From the NCBI RefSeq assembly GCF_000220395.1, contig NW_004086121.1, positions 1-64,000 on the forward strand: DNA of 64,000 bases. Reading direction: 5' to 3'. The notes under the pieces are model-generated. The model made no database searches and was not told where the DNA came from. It saw only the letters and a list, made by a program, of their open reading frames with translations. Shown here piece after piece: positions 25,073 through 36,835 of this stretch (position 1 is the first letter of the stretch; each line of letters starts with the position of its first letter). The stretch is from Ichthyophthirius multifiliis. Taxonomy: Eukaryota > Ciliophora > Oligohymenophorea > Hymenostomatida. Position numbers and translations under genes: made by a program.

Positions 25073-26855
25073 TCAAACAATACTTTTAAACTTATTAAAA
25101 TCTTTAATAATTTATTTTTATTAAGTATACTTTTAGCTCTAATTTTATATTTTATCCAAAGATTAATTAAGTGTACTTTTTCCAATTTAATTAAAAGAAT
25201 TATTATTTTAATATTATATTTAACTACAATTAAACTTTTTATTTTCAGAACTTTTTTAATTATTTTTTCCTTCTTAAACCATCTATTTGTTTTTCAAAGC
25301 AACTCCATTTTTATTTCCAAAATTAATATTTTTTAGAGTATTTTCTTTAACAATATTATTATAATTTTAGTTACTTTATTATTCAAATATCAAATTTTAT
25401 TAAAATAAATTTTCTTTACTATCATTATCAAATTATTTATTTATATTTTTATTATTTTTCTCCTCTTGTAATTCCTATTAAACTTTATAATACTTTAAAA
25501 GTAATCTTTCGTAAAGAGCATTAATATTAGAATGACCTTCAGTAAATTAGATAAAGTATTTATTAATAAAATAATCAATTTTTTATTTTATATCCTCAAT
25601 TATATTTATATCATGTATTGAATTTAAACTATCTAATATTTTAATATACTCAATAGTTTCATATATATCTATTTTTAATTTATCTCCATTATTTTTAAGT
25701 TAATATATAATTTTATTATCTTAATCGTCGAGTTCTTTATTTTCATAATCTTATTTTTTGGTTACCTATTGAATTTTTTTATTTTCAAAATCTTGAATTA
25801 TATTCTTTTGATTTTCAATTTTTTACAACATTTCGTTTATTTTTTATTCTTAAATTTATATTTATTAATTTAAATTTTCATTATTTTTGCAATATTTTTC
25901 ACAAAAAAAACTTTAATTTTTTAAACTTTAAATTTCTTCCTTAAAAAATGCATTCTTTTTTTCCAAATCTTAATTAATAATTAACATTTGGTCATATTTT
26001 TCTTTAAAAACATTTATTTTTTCCTCAGTTTTATCTTTATAATTAAATTAAATTTACTTATAAATCTTCAATTCAGTATTAGCATTTATATATTTAGTTT
26101 TATATTCTTAAAATTCCTTTGCTAAATTTACAATAAAAAGTTCCTATTCTTTAATTTTTTCTTTATATTTATTATCTTCTTTTATTCTAAGTGTAGCATT
26201 CTACCATTTTTAAGAAATATTATTCTTTTATGTCACTAAATTATTATATTTTTCAATTATTTCTTTATTTTCTTTTTCTAATTACTTTATTTTTTTTTAG
26301 GCATTTACAAAATTTAAATTACAAATATTTAATTGTTCTTCAATTTTCCTTTTTTACTAAATTTAAAAATTTTATTCTTATTCATAACATAAAGTTTATT
26401 TTTAAATTATTTTTTAATTTTCAAGTCTTTATTATTGATTTTGCTATTAATTTCTTATTTCTTCGTTTAATCTTTCATTTTCTTCTTTCAAAAATTCATT
26501 TAATTCTTTTAATTTTAGCTTTTCTAATAAAGAATTCTTTATTTCTTTTTAATTGTTTATTTCTTCATTTATTTATTCGTTTATATTGTATTCTTTATTA
26601 TCATATATTTAATATTATTAGTAAGTATCTTTTTTAATTGATTACTTTTATTTATATTTTTAAATAAATATATCAATTTATTTCATTTACTTAATATTAT
26701 TCTTATTACTATATAGATGGAATAGGAGATATATTAAAAATTGTTTAATTTTCTTATGTTTCTGTAATGCTTTTTTGAATTTAAATTTCATGCCTTGAAT
26801 CAATTTCTATATTTTTTTATTAATTCTTTTTGATTTATTCCAATTAGTCATTCAT
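25073..26855 (-). CDS. Long coiled-coil protein
   Basis: ATG 26855 (MNDQLEQIKKNQQKNIEIDS); a 46-nt intron near 26650-26695 splits the N-terminal tail (after SIQQQEQYQ) from a continuous heptad-rich region (NEEINNQKEIKNSLLEKLKL, KYKEKIKEQELFIVNLAKEF, INVFKEKYDQMLIINQDL). The last third (FTEGHSNINALYERLLLKYY) is more globular and then Asn/Gln/Lys-rich, ending FKSIV before TGA 25073. About 575 residues. No motor, GTPase or other catalytic motif. Such proteins are often ciliate basal-body, cortical or membrane-tether components; which one is unknown. The plus strand opposite is also free of stops for about 400 bp, but that is only the complement of the Lys/Glu-rich helix codons. Confidence 0.75.
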
Positions 26856-27262
26856 TGTTTTTATATCAATTATATTACTTTTACATTATTTAACTCTTTT
26901 TTAAATTTTTTTTTCATTTTTTTTTTATAATAAATATAATACTATTATTAAGAATCTGTATTTTTTGATATTTTTCTATTATATAAACATTTCATTTTCC
27001 TTTATTTTTTTGTTTTTCTTTTTAAATTAGCTTAAATAATATTTTAAATTTTGATTTTTATATATTTTTCTAAATATATTATTTATATAAATTTAAAAAT
27101 TTGTTTTGTCTGTTATTGTATTTAAATTTTGATAATTATTAATATGTTTGATAAAATATAATCTATAATTAATTATATGAAATTATATTTTTATGCTATA
27201 AAAAAAAAACAATTAATATATATATAAATATTAATAAAAAACAAATATATAGTTGATTTGAA
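26856..27262. promoter_or_regulatory. Divergent intergenic region
   Basis: Between the coiled-coil gene (minus) and a small plus-strand gene. T-rich on the left, A-rich on the right, with no motif recognised. Confidence 0.35.
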
Positions 27263-27714
27263 ATGCTCTATAATTATTCTTTAATTAAATAAAAAGTTTA
27301 TTAATACATTAATTATAAAAAAATATATTTTTAGCTTTTTATTAAGAAATCAACCAAAATATATGCTAAATAATTCAGATAAAGTAAAATACAGCTACGG
27401 GAAAAAAGTAATATGGCGAAAAAGCAGGAGAATTAAATCTAATAAAGCAAATATAAAACGATCAAGATCAATAAATTGAAAAATAGACATATAAGAAGAA
27501 GTTAATTAATTCAAAAAAAAAACAAAGACATAGACATAGAAAAAAAATATTATAAATATAATTTTTTTAAAAATAATAGTAAAAAAAACTTGAGGTATAG
27601 AATAAAATAAATACTAAATAAAACAAGTGAATAATTTTATAGAGAATCAAAAAAAATAAAGAAAAGTTTAAACTATATTTAATAGGCTTTATTCTATAAA
27701 ATATACTTAAATGA
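27263..27714 (+). CDS. Small Lys/Gln-rich protein, reading frame ambiguous
   Basis: The best complete model is ATG 27263 (MLYNYSLIKQK), a 39-nt intron at 27296-27334, then 27335-27714 ending LYLIGFILQNILK and TGA. In the middle, however, two frames both look coding: this one gives MAKKQENQIQQSKYKTIKIN, and the other gives EKAGELNLIKQIQNDQDQQI and NSKKKQRHRHRKK. Bases around 27390-27470 are clearly less AT-rich than the flanks, so a gene is present, but its frame and splice pattern are not settled. No domain recognised. Confidence 0.4.
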
Positions 27715-28345
27715 ATAGTAAAAATGCATTAAAATTTATCAAATATTTTAATTATATAATAAATAATTGATAAAATCAATATTTTTGACTATAGTTTATA
27801 AAACTACTCTTTTTTTATATGTCTGTGAAATTTATTTTTGTTTATAAATATACTTAACTTTAAAATATTATTTTAGTTATATTCCATTTTAAATACCTTT
27901 TCAGATATAGTCTGTAATATGTTTAAGCTACTTATAAAATTTGTAAATCTATCGAGTAATTTTATACTTGTCTAATGAGTCTAATACTTCTTGTAAATAA
28001 ACTAATTAATAAATTTATTATTATTATATATTTAATATTAGCATCTATAAATTTATATTAATTATAAATGTATATATAAATAATAAATAAAAGTATAAGT
28101 TTATATGGAGAAATAAATATATTGAGTATATAAGAAATTTATTAAAATTGAATAAAAATTTATAATTTTAGTAATATATAAAAATTAATAAATTTTTTTA
28201 AAAAAATCATTATATATAAATATTAAAAAAAAAATAAGAAATATAAAAATAAATAAATGATATATTATATTCTTTTTTAAATATAACAATTTATAAAAAA
28301 AAATTATAAAAAATACATAAAAAAAAACTAAATATTAAAAAAGAC
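27715..28345. other. Convergent intergenic region
   Basis: Between the small gene on plus and the ankyrin gene on minus. Low-complexity A/T, no gene recognised. Confidence 0.5.
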
Positions 28346-28496
28346 TCATAAAATTGCTTTTTAATAAATAATTTAATATATTTGATAAAAAAGAAGTAAG
28401 TTTAAAGGTATAATAGCTGATAAAATAAAAATCTCTTATAAGTCTAATTTTCTTATAATTCTTCTCGATTGTTATTAATTTTAACTAATATTTATA

Positions 28497-28554
<58 letters not shown>

Positions 28555-29798
28555 GTTCTTATTATTTAATCTTATTAGTATTGTTTTCTTAACAACAATT
28601 AGATTCATTTTATTTTTTATCTAAAAAATTTATTTAATCGCTATTTTTATCAGTACAGCATCCAGAATTTTTTTTTTACGTATTATTATTATTAGAACAA
28701 CATTCATAATTTATTACATTTGTACTTGAATTCTCTTTATTTTCATTTCCACAACAAGTATTATTTTAGATTTATTCATTACAACAATTTTGTTAATTTA
28801 TAAAGTTTTGTTTGAATTTATTATAAATCTATTAATATTTTAATAAAATTCTTTATTTTTTATATTTTCATCTATATTTTAGAAATAAAATAAGAAATTT
28901 TTTCCTTCATTATTTTTAATTAAAATATCTGCTCCTAATTAAACTAAAATTTCTACAGATCTCTGATTTTTTTATAAAGAATTTAAAATCGCTAAAACAA
29001 GAGGACAATTTCCTTTAAAATCCTACAAGTCTAAACTACATTTTTTAAAAAATAATGCCTTTATATATGCCTAGGTATTTCCTTTAGTTATTGCTGCATA
29101 ATGAATCGCATACTTTCCTTCTTCATCTTATTAATAAATATTTATTTTATCTTAATTCAATAGAATATTGAATATATTAAATTATCCTTCTAAAATACTT
29201 AACATTATTGCATTTTCTTTTTTTTTTAAATAAAATAAAATTTATTTTTATTATTTACATTTTTTATTATTTTATTTATTTATGTCTGTATGTTTTGTTC
29301 CTTCTAATAATATTTAACAACATTCCTCTTAACCCATTAATGCTACATGATGTAAAGGTGAATTACCTTATGTATCGCACTTATTAGGATCCGCATTGTT
29401 TTTTATTAATGCACTAAATATATCAGGAAGCCCATCATCTGTTGAATATATAGTTAATATTAATGGAGTTTATCCATTTTTATCTTCTAAGTTTATAACT
29501 TATTCTAAAATCTATTTTTTTTTATATATATATATATATATACTTTATTTATCTATTTTTTACATTTAACTATTCCAATTATGATAAAATTTATAATATT
29601 ATCTTCGCAAAACCTAATTTACAAGCAAAATGAAGAGGTGTTTGATCTTCAGTATTTTTCTATGTAAGTAGTTATTTTATTTCTTCTTTTGTCCGTTTCT
29701 TAAAGATATTACTAATATTTATTTATTTAATTTTTAATTTAAAATAAATACTTTAATTGATTTATATCAATGTTTTCTATATTTTAAAATATATCCAT
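28346..29798 (-). CDS. Ankyrin-repeat protein with CC-dipeptide repeats, TAA-coded polyQ and a C-terminal helix
   Basis: ATG 29798 (MDIFQNIENIDINQLK), several short introns, TGA 28346. Ankyrin repeats: EDQTPLHFACKLGFAKII, LEDKNGQTPLILTIYSTDDG, DTQGNSPLHHVALMGQEECC, EEGKYAIHYAAITKGNTQAY and DFKGNCPLVLAILNSL. After them comes a linker with five Cys-Cys pairs in 70 or so residues (QNCCNEQ, NTCCGNE, YECCSNN, SGCCTDK, SNCCQEN), then 19 glutamines (one CAA and 18 TAA). A hydrophobic segment follows (EIFILSAIIPLNLLLFYQIY) close to the stop. Ankyrin repeats bind partner proteins; the CC pairs could bind metal or be lipid-modified; the last segment could be a tail anchor. Exon borders in the middle are approximate. 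No enzyme domain. Confidence 0.8.
28499..28552 (-). repeat. (TAA)18 trinucleotide tract encoding polyglutamine
   Basis: On the minus strand 18 TAA codons in a row follow a CAA, all in the frame of the ankyrin protein. In the ciliate code this is Gln; in other frames the same repeat would be Asn or Ile. Confidence 0.85.
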
Positions 29799-30225
29799 TT
29801 TCAAAAATTATTAATTAATATTTATTTTTTTGATTTTTAGCAAATTATATATTTAAATTAATTTTAGATTTTATGAATAAAAAAAAAAACGTAAATAAAT
29901 AACTTATTTAATTTAGCTATATATAAATATAATAATAATAAATAAATAATTATTTAGTACGATTCATAATTTTTATTATTAAAAAAATCATATTGCATTT
30001 ATATAAGAATTATATATTTTTTTATAATAAAAATCATAAATATAAAAGATATTTTATATGTTTCTATATACATAATTTTTATTTTTGACAAAATAAATTA
30101 AAAATTAAAAGATTATATGTATATTAGGAAAGTAAGATAAGCATATTTTTATAAATATATAATAAAAAAATTTATTTTTAAAAAATATATAAATTTTATT
30201 TTTTACATTTATAAAAATAATATTA
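29799..30225. promoter_or_regulatory. Divergent intergenic region
   Basis: 427 bp between the ankyrin gene (minus) and the TRAPPC11-like gene (plus); plain A/T with no motif recognised. Confidence 0.35.
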
Positions 30226-31093
30226 ATGTACAAAAAATTTATTACCGAATTTAAACAACAAATATAAATAATAGGAGATTAAGATAATTTTATTTAATTT
30301 AAAAATGCATTTTATTAAAGTGAACCTTAATTTTGTAAGTAAAAGAAATAAATTCCAATTAAAAAAAAATATATTCTATAAAATATATTAAAAAAGTATT
30401 GAATTAAAACATACAAAAGTAATACCAATTTTAAAAAGAAAATCTATTTCAAACCAACAAGCAATATTTTAAGAAAAAGGAATATTGAAAAATAATATAA
30501 TTAATAAAATAACCGAAGAAATACCTTCGTTAATAGTAATTTTAAAGGACATTAAGGACGATTTATAAGAAAATTCTATAGAACTATAAAAAGTATATGA
30601 ATTATTGTAAAGTACATATTCATAGGAAACTACAATATTAATAGTTTTAAATTTTTTCGAAAATTTTTTTGAGTATCAACTAAAATTTAAGATAAATATA
30701 AATCGAAAGTTTATATACATAATTTAAAATACTTATGAATCATAAATTTAAAAGATAAAAAAACAAATAATTGAAATATCAACAGCATATTATAAAGAAA
30801 AGATAAAAAAGGAGAAGCAAAAGCTATAAAAAAATACAGAAATTATATGTAATTATAAAATTTCAAGGCCTTTAAAGATAGCATTTTATTAAGAAATGCT
30901 TTAAAACAATGAAAGTGCATAAAAAATGTACGAAAATTCATATGAAGAATGCATAAAATAAATATATTTTTATAAGCTTTAATTAAATAAAGAAATAAAC
31001 CCAGCTAACTAAGATTCAATAGATTTAACATACGATATAATATAAATGATGGAATAAATAAGATATGTAAGTAATTATATATAAAAAATAAAA

Positions 31094-31152
<59 letters not shown>

Positions 31153-31458
31153 ATTATAATTTATATTTATAATATAATTATTATATATATTTTTATTTGC
31201 AGTTATCTGATATATTAATTTTTAGAATTTCTCTAATAATGTTAAAAAATAATTAATATAAATAAACTATTAATCTTTTTGAAATACATTTTAAAGAATT
31301 TAAACTTATAATTGATTATTTTGAATCATTTTTAGGTTAATATGAAGAATATTCTTGGAGAATTCAACTTTTTTCATAATTTATTGAAATAATGCAATTT
31401 TATATTTAATATGATATAACATTAACATAACTATATAATTTATTTTTAGTAAAAACTA

Positions 31459-31519
<61 letters not shown>

Positions 31520-33776
31520 GCCTTTATTTAATATAGCTTTTATTTATATAAGATTTTTATATAATATCCAATTTAATTAAATTAAGAAAAAAGTATATAC
31601 ATAACTTAAGATGAATAAATTTATTTTGGAAAATTAAATTATCTAACTTTAGGTTAAAAATTCAATAAATAATAACTTATTAGAATGGTAAAAACATGCA
31701 AAATATAGTAAGCAAGTTAAACTGTATTTAATTAAATACTTTAATAAAATGAAAAAATAATTAATTTAACCTAAAACATATTTTTCAATTAAATAAATGA
31801 TAAATAGAAACTCATTTTAAAATGCCATAAATTAGAAAATTTATTTTTATTAAAAAATCATGAAGCCTTTTAAACAGAACTTTAAGAAATTCTTCCTTTC
31901 ATAAATAGCTTTCAATATAATGGAATTAGTGAGAGTAATTAATATTTTTATATATTAATAATTGATATATTTAATATATTATAAATTCCAAATAAATAGG
32001 TTTATTAGATAAATATTTAAATCTTTTAAATTAAAATTAATAGAAAGAATTTATAGAGATAACTTTGAAAAATTTACTCTTTAAAAATTAATCTGAAAAA
32101 GATAAATAAGAGTAGATTTGTTCATTATATAAAGCATTTAATTTTTCAATATAAAATGAAATAATAGCAATAAATATACCCAATTAAAATAAATTATTTG
32201 AATTTTAAATAAATATACAAAACAAATAATTAAACTATATATAAAATGATTAGAATTTCGAATTTAATTTTAATTTTAATTCTATATATTAGAAATTTGA
32301 CTTCATAAAAAAGGCTTAGTTTGTATTTAATTAAGAACAATTTAATTTTGAAACTCAAATCTTATAAAATACTTGTTAAATATCATAGAAAACTAATGCA
32401 AAAAAAAACAAACTTTTTATAAAAAATGTAATTTTAGAGGGTTCTATATTAAATCAAAACGGAAATAACTTGAAAATAATTTTTATTTTAGATAAAAATG
32501 CATTAAAATACAGTAATTTATATTTTTATTATAAATTTACTATTTATTATCTAAAAAAAAAAAAAAAAAAATAGTTTACGAAAATTATATATTCCTATAA
32601 AATTTAAACAACAAAAAAAATGTTATTTAATTAAAAATTAATATAAAAGATAGTATTTTTGTGAATTCATTAGAAGATTTTTCAATGCAAATAATTAACA
32701 ATCATATTTAAAACACTTAAAACTATCTTTTAATGTAAACTCAAGACTAAAAAATATAAATATTTTAATTTTCAAATGAAAATTGTAAAAAAGAAATAAG
32801 TAATTAAGAAATTCTAATAAATTAAGAAAAACAAGAGTATAATTTTAAAGTGAATATAAGTAAAGCGGGTACATATGAAATTATTTTTTTCTTAAAAAAT
32901 TCCGAGTAAGAAATTTTATTTGAAAAAAAGGTTTTAATATAATCAATATTTCCTTTTCGTTTAATATAATAATGGATAACTTGTAATAAATTAAATTTTA
33001 ATAAAAATTAATAAATAAATGTTTTACCTTTAAATAATATTTGCAATTTGAATATACAAATGTAAGCTGAAGGTATTAAAAAAATATATATTTATAAATT
33101 TTTTTTATTATTAAACAATGAAAATAGCGGAATTTTATCTTAAAAAAATCGAATTTAATTTAAAAGATAATTAATGTTTTTAAATAATGAAAAACTTAGA
33201 ATTAAACTGCGACTAAATTTTAAAATAAAATGATATTTTTTCAACAAATTTCTATTTTAAAACAATTAAATGCAAAAATAATTTTAATCCCGGTAATATT
33301 GTAGTTCACTTTAACGAAAAAAATACATCATAATATTTATTTTAACTTTAAAAAATAACAATATAGTCTGAAGAGTATATATTCAATATAAAATACTAAA
33401 AAGTAATAAAGATAGGTATATATATATATATTTATTAATACAATAAAATATTATAAAAAAAACAAATTTATTAATTAAAAAAGGTGAAATCACAGAAATA
33501 TTATTACAAATAAAATCTTTGAAAAATGAACCTGGAAATTTAAAAATAAATATAATTAATGAAAACGAGGAAGATTATTTTTTCATTAGCGGAATGCAAG
33601 TATCTTTTGTGAATATAGAAAAAAATTAAATATAAGAATTAGGTTTTAAACTATTACCTTTATAATGTGGAGAAGTATTTTTGCCATCAATAAGTATATA
33701 TGAAATAAAAGAAAAAGAGAAAGATTTTCTATATTTATTTGATTCTAAAAATAAATTAAAAATAATGATATATTGA
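30226..33776 (+). CDS. TRAPPC11 (foie gras)-like trafficking protein
   Basis: Multi-exon gene, ATG 30226 (MYKKFITEFKQQIQIIGDQD) to TGA 33774. The central part matches the foie gras/TRAPPC11 helical domain: RPLKIAFYQEMLQNNESAQK, MYENSYEECIKQIYFYKL, DLTYDIIQMMEQIRYLSDIL, then FEIHFKEFKLIIDYFESFLG and YEEYSWRIQLFSQFIEIM, the counterpart of the conserved FRKHI, Trp and LxxFAELLE stretch. The C-terminal half is low in similarity but ends in a compact beta-like region (FIPLQCGEVFLPSISIYEIK), as expected of the immunoglobulin-like end of TRAPPC11. TRAPPC11 belongs to TRAPP III, which acts in ER-Golgi traffic, autophagy and glycosylation. Two introns (31065-31201 and 31450-31517) are filled with TA repeats. 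The first splice joins are approximate; one needs either a 20-nt intron near 30419-30438 or a frame correction. Confidence 0.7.
31097..31149. repeat. TA microsatellite in an intron
   Basis: About 26 TA units inside the intron before exon LSDILIFRISLIML of the TRAPPC11-like gene. Confidence 0.85.
31463..31514. repeat. TA microsatellite in an intron
   Basis: About 26 TA units in the next intron of the same gene, which ends AAAAG before GCCTTTATTTAA. Confidence 0.85.
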
Positions 33777-33799
33777 AAAAAAAAAAAAAAAAAAAAAAA
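33777..33799 (+). repeat. Poly-A spacer between two tandem genes
   Basis: The whole distance between the TGA of the TRAPPC11-like gene and the A of the next ATG is 23 adenines. It must contain the upstream gene's 3' end and the downstream gene's 5' leader, unless the two are co-transcribed. Confidence 0.7.
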
Positions 33800-35144
33800 A
33801 TGAAATAAAAGTTTTTATTTTACATACTAATTTTATACATTTTAATAAATATAACAAAAACAAAATTCATTTCATAAAAAGTACGTTTATATAAAATCAG
33901 AAATAACAATAACCTTTATTATATAACCAAATTTGCAATGTCAATCGGAAAAGGTACATATTAAATCCGTGCTAAATTCGAAAATCCAGTAACTGGTACA
34001 CCAGACCTTAAAGAAAATCTCCAAATTAACTTTGCAATATACCAAGATGATGTATGGTCAAAGATATATGATGAAAAAGACTGCTCTTTAATAAAATAAT
34101 CTGCAAGAGAAAGAAGATTACTTCATATCCCAATAAATGGATAATTTAGTCCTTATATAAAAGGTAATAAGTATAAATAAAACTAAAGTAAAATATAATA
34201 TAATAAATAATTAAAAAGGCGATTTATAACAAAGAAAAAGAGAACATGTATGGTATTTTTCATTAAATGATTGCGATGAAAATTTAAGTACAATAAATAA
34301 TAATAAAATAGTTTTAGAGTTAACGATTTTAAATAGCGACGAGTCACATTTTTCATTTGAAGATGGAAATTATACTATATTTTATTTACTAATTTCAGTG
34401 TTTTCAGGATTCCTATTTTTTTATAACATAAAGCATTTAAAAATACTTGCAAAGCAAAATGAAGAAACAAATGCTGCACTTTTAATGCTAATAATTGCCA
34501 TAGGAGCTTGGGTATTTTCTTATATTTTTTTTTTCATATATTGGCTAGATTATGGATATAGAGGAAATTCTTTTGCAATTTTGGACCTTTTTGGGTTACT
34601 TTGTAGTAATTTTTCACAGTTTATGATTATTATTTTGATTATATTAATGTCATGGGGATGGACAATATCTTATATTTAAATGGAAGATTTTGATTTGATA
34701 ATTCCGTTGGCAATAATAATGGGAATGTTTTAACTTATGGTCGCTGGATTAGGTAAATTAAATGATGATGAACATTATAAATATCATACTTATGATGGAT
34801 GGGTCGGTATAGCAATACTTGTAATAAGAGTTATTCTTACTTTATATTTTTATTATAGTTTATATGATACTATTACTAAAAGTAAAGATAAAGTAAAACA
34901 TTTTATAATTAAATTTGGTGTATTCGGATCTTTTTATTTCTTAGCATTCCCTTTGTTGATTTTTTTATGCTTTATAGCACCTCCTTACTTATAATAAAAA
35001 ATTATTAATATTGGAATTATTATAACTCATTAAATTGCTTTAGTTATACTTAGTTATATTTTCACGTCTAAAAATACTGATTATTATTATATTGCACGCT
35101 AAGGTGGAAAAAATATACTTCCTAATAGTAGATATACACTATGA
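33800..35144 (+). CDS. GPR180/TMEM145-like seven-helix receptor
   Basis: ATG 33800; signal peptide MKQKFLFYILILYILINITK; an extracellular domain (SIGKGTYQIRAKFENPVTGT, NLQINFAIYQDDVWSKI) with a GT-AG intron at about 34166-34218; then seven hydrophobic segments from 34370 on: TIFYLLISVFSGFLFFYNI, ALLMLIIAIGAWVFSYIFFF, NFSQFMIIILIILMSWGWTI, LAIIMGMFQLMVAGLG, WVGIAILVIRVILTLYFYYS, FGVFGSFYFLAFPLLIFLCF and IITHQIALVILSYIFT. The stop is TGA 35142. This soluble domain followed by a rhodopsin-like heptahelical region is the GPR180/TMEM145 (GpcrRhopsn4) plan, close to GPR107 and TMEM87, proteins of the Golgi and cell surface. TAA and TAG Gln codons sit between helices (after WTISYI and after PPYL). 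Confident about family, not about ligand or location. Confidence 0.85.
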
Positions 35145-35284
35145 GAATATTTAAAGTTTTATTTCATTTAACAATTATCAAACAAACATAATAAATTAAT
35201 AATTATTTATTTTTATAATTTTTTTTAAATAGAAATTAAATTTTAGTATTTGATTTATATATATATATATATATATATTCGATT

Positions 35285-36094
35285 TCAGCCATTTTATTAA
35301 TATTCATATCTTTATTTTTGGTTCAATATTTAACTCCATTTTTATATTATTTGGCAACTAATTTATTTTTCATTTTTGATAACACCTTTTAATAAATATG
35401 TTATTTTTTAAATATATGAAAGTCTTAATAATTTTTTTAATATTAATTAATTATGATTTATTTATTACACATATTATATTAAAAAATTACTTTTGCTAAA
35501 AATTTTATAAATAACTTTTCCTAATTTAATCCCTTCTAAGTGCTATCTTTTAACAGGTAAATCCAAAGTAAATTATAGAAGCTTTAGCTTCAAAGAAACA
35601 GGAGGTTCAGGTCCGTTTGGGATTTCTTTAATCCAATCGCAAACAAAATCAAGTCCATTTTGATTTAAGAATTCTTTTTGAATATTATCCTTAATTATTT
35701 TTTATTTTGTTTCTTTTTATACACATATATAGTATAAAATAAAATATTTATTTACTCCACAAAGTTTTTTTAAAATTTCATCAACATTTTATACTTTTTC
35801 TAATGCTGGTTTAGAGAGTTTAAATGAGTTTATATCTTTTTGGTTACATTTTGCCATCAGTTATTTTAATTATTTTACATCTTGATATATTAATTATTCA
35901 TTAGTTTCTTTAGTTCGATTATTAAGTTCATTCTTTACTTATTTTTTTTTTTATTAATAAATCTTATTTTGTTTTTCACTATCAATAAAAATCTTTTTAT
36001 GAACTTCTTTTTTTTATTTCAGAATTAAATTTAGCTCATTATCATCAAATATGCTGAGTTATTTTTCTTTTTTTACTTCTACTTATTAATCCAT
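35285..36094 (-). CDS. IWS1-like transcription elongation factor
   Basis: ATG 36094 (MDQQVEVKKEKQLSIFDDNE), an acidic/basic helical lead, then the TFIIS N-terminal-domain fold as found in IWS1/Spn1: SKPALEKVQNVDEILKKL, DNIQKEFLNQNGLDFVCDWI, KEIPNGPEPPVSLKLKLLQF, LPVKRQHLEGIKLGKVIYKI and, after another likely intron, KGVIKNEKQISCQIIQKWSQ. The stop is TGA 35285. IWS1 binds Spt6 and RNA polymerase II and couples elongation with histone modification and mRNA export. A 66-nt GT-AG intron (35690-35755) is a multiple of three and free of TGA, so retention would add 22 residues without breaking the frame; removal gives the better match to the family. Converges with the GPR180-like gene 140 bp away. 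Confidence 0.8.
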
Positions 36095-36835
36095 TTTATT
36101 AATTTTATATTCTCACTTTATTTATTAATTATTTTAATTATAATATAAAATATAAAATAATGGTAAATTTAAGCATTAAAATAATATATAATATTTTTAA
36201 ATAAGTATAAAGGTATTTTTTACGTTAAATTTAAATAATAAAATCATAATTATTGAAATCGCTTTTTTTATATTTCAGTAATTATTTCTTAAAAACTCAA
36301 TTAACAAAATTAAAATGAGATTATTCATTATTTTACTCCTTTTTTTTAAATAGAGTTTTAAAAAGATAATTACAATAAAAATAAAAAATAATATAATATT
36401 ATAACCAATATATTTAAAATTTAGATTTTTTTTTTTTTTTAAATTTTCTATAAATAAAATAATGAATCATATATTAAAGAATACTTTTTGAATATAAATA
36501 TTAATATTAACAAGTAATAAGATAATATTTTTTATATTCTAAAAACTTTAGTTATAAATATTCTTAAATATAATTTTCATATTAAATAATGTTTAATTTA
36601 TGTTAATTTCATATAAATATGATTATTTTAAAATTAATAAATATAATTTAAAAAGAATTTAATAAAAATAAAATATTAATAAATTTATATAAAAGCTAAT
36701 TTTTTACACAAAAAATTATAAAATAAAAAACAAATAATTATTATTTATATAAATTATATATTACTGATTAAAATAAATAAAAATATTTTTATCATTTTTT
36801 TTTTTCATATAAATAATATAATATTACCATAAAAC
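36095..36835. other. Intergenic with a small inverted-repeat element
   Basis: Between two minus-strand genes. Besides A/T low complexity it holds the inverted repeat listed at 36287-36366. No gene seen. Confidence 0.5.
36287..36366. mobile_element. MITE-like inverted-repeat element, copy 1
   Basis: Left arm TTCTTAAAAACTCAATTAAC and right arm TTAAATAGAGTTTTAAAAAG are imperfect inverted copies about 45 bp apart. The arm shares the AAAAACTCAAT core with copies near 39890, 45165 and 57765. Confidence 0.4.

Noticed and set aside
26230-26637. Long plus-strand open stretch rich in Phe and Leu
   Set aside because: Exact complement of the Lys/Glu-rich coiled-coil exon on the minus strand.
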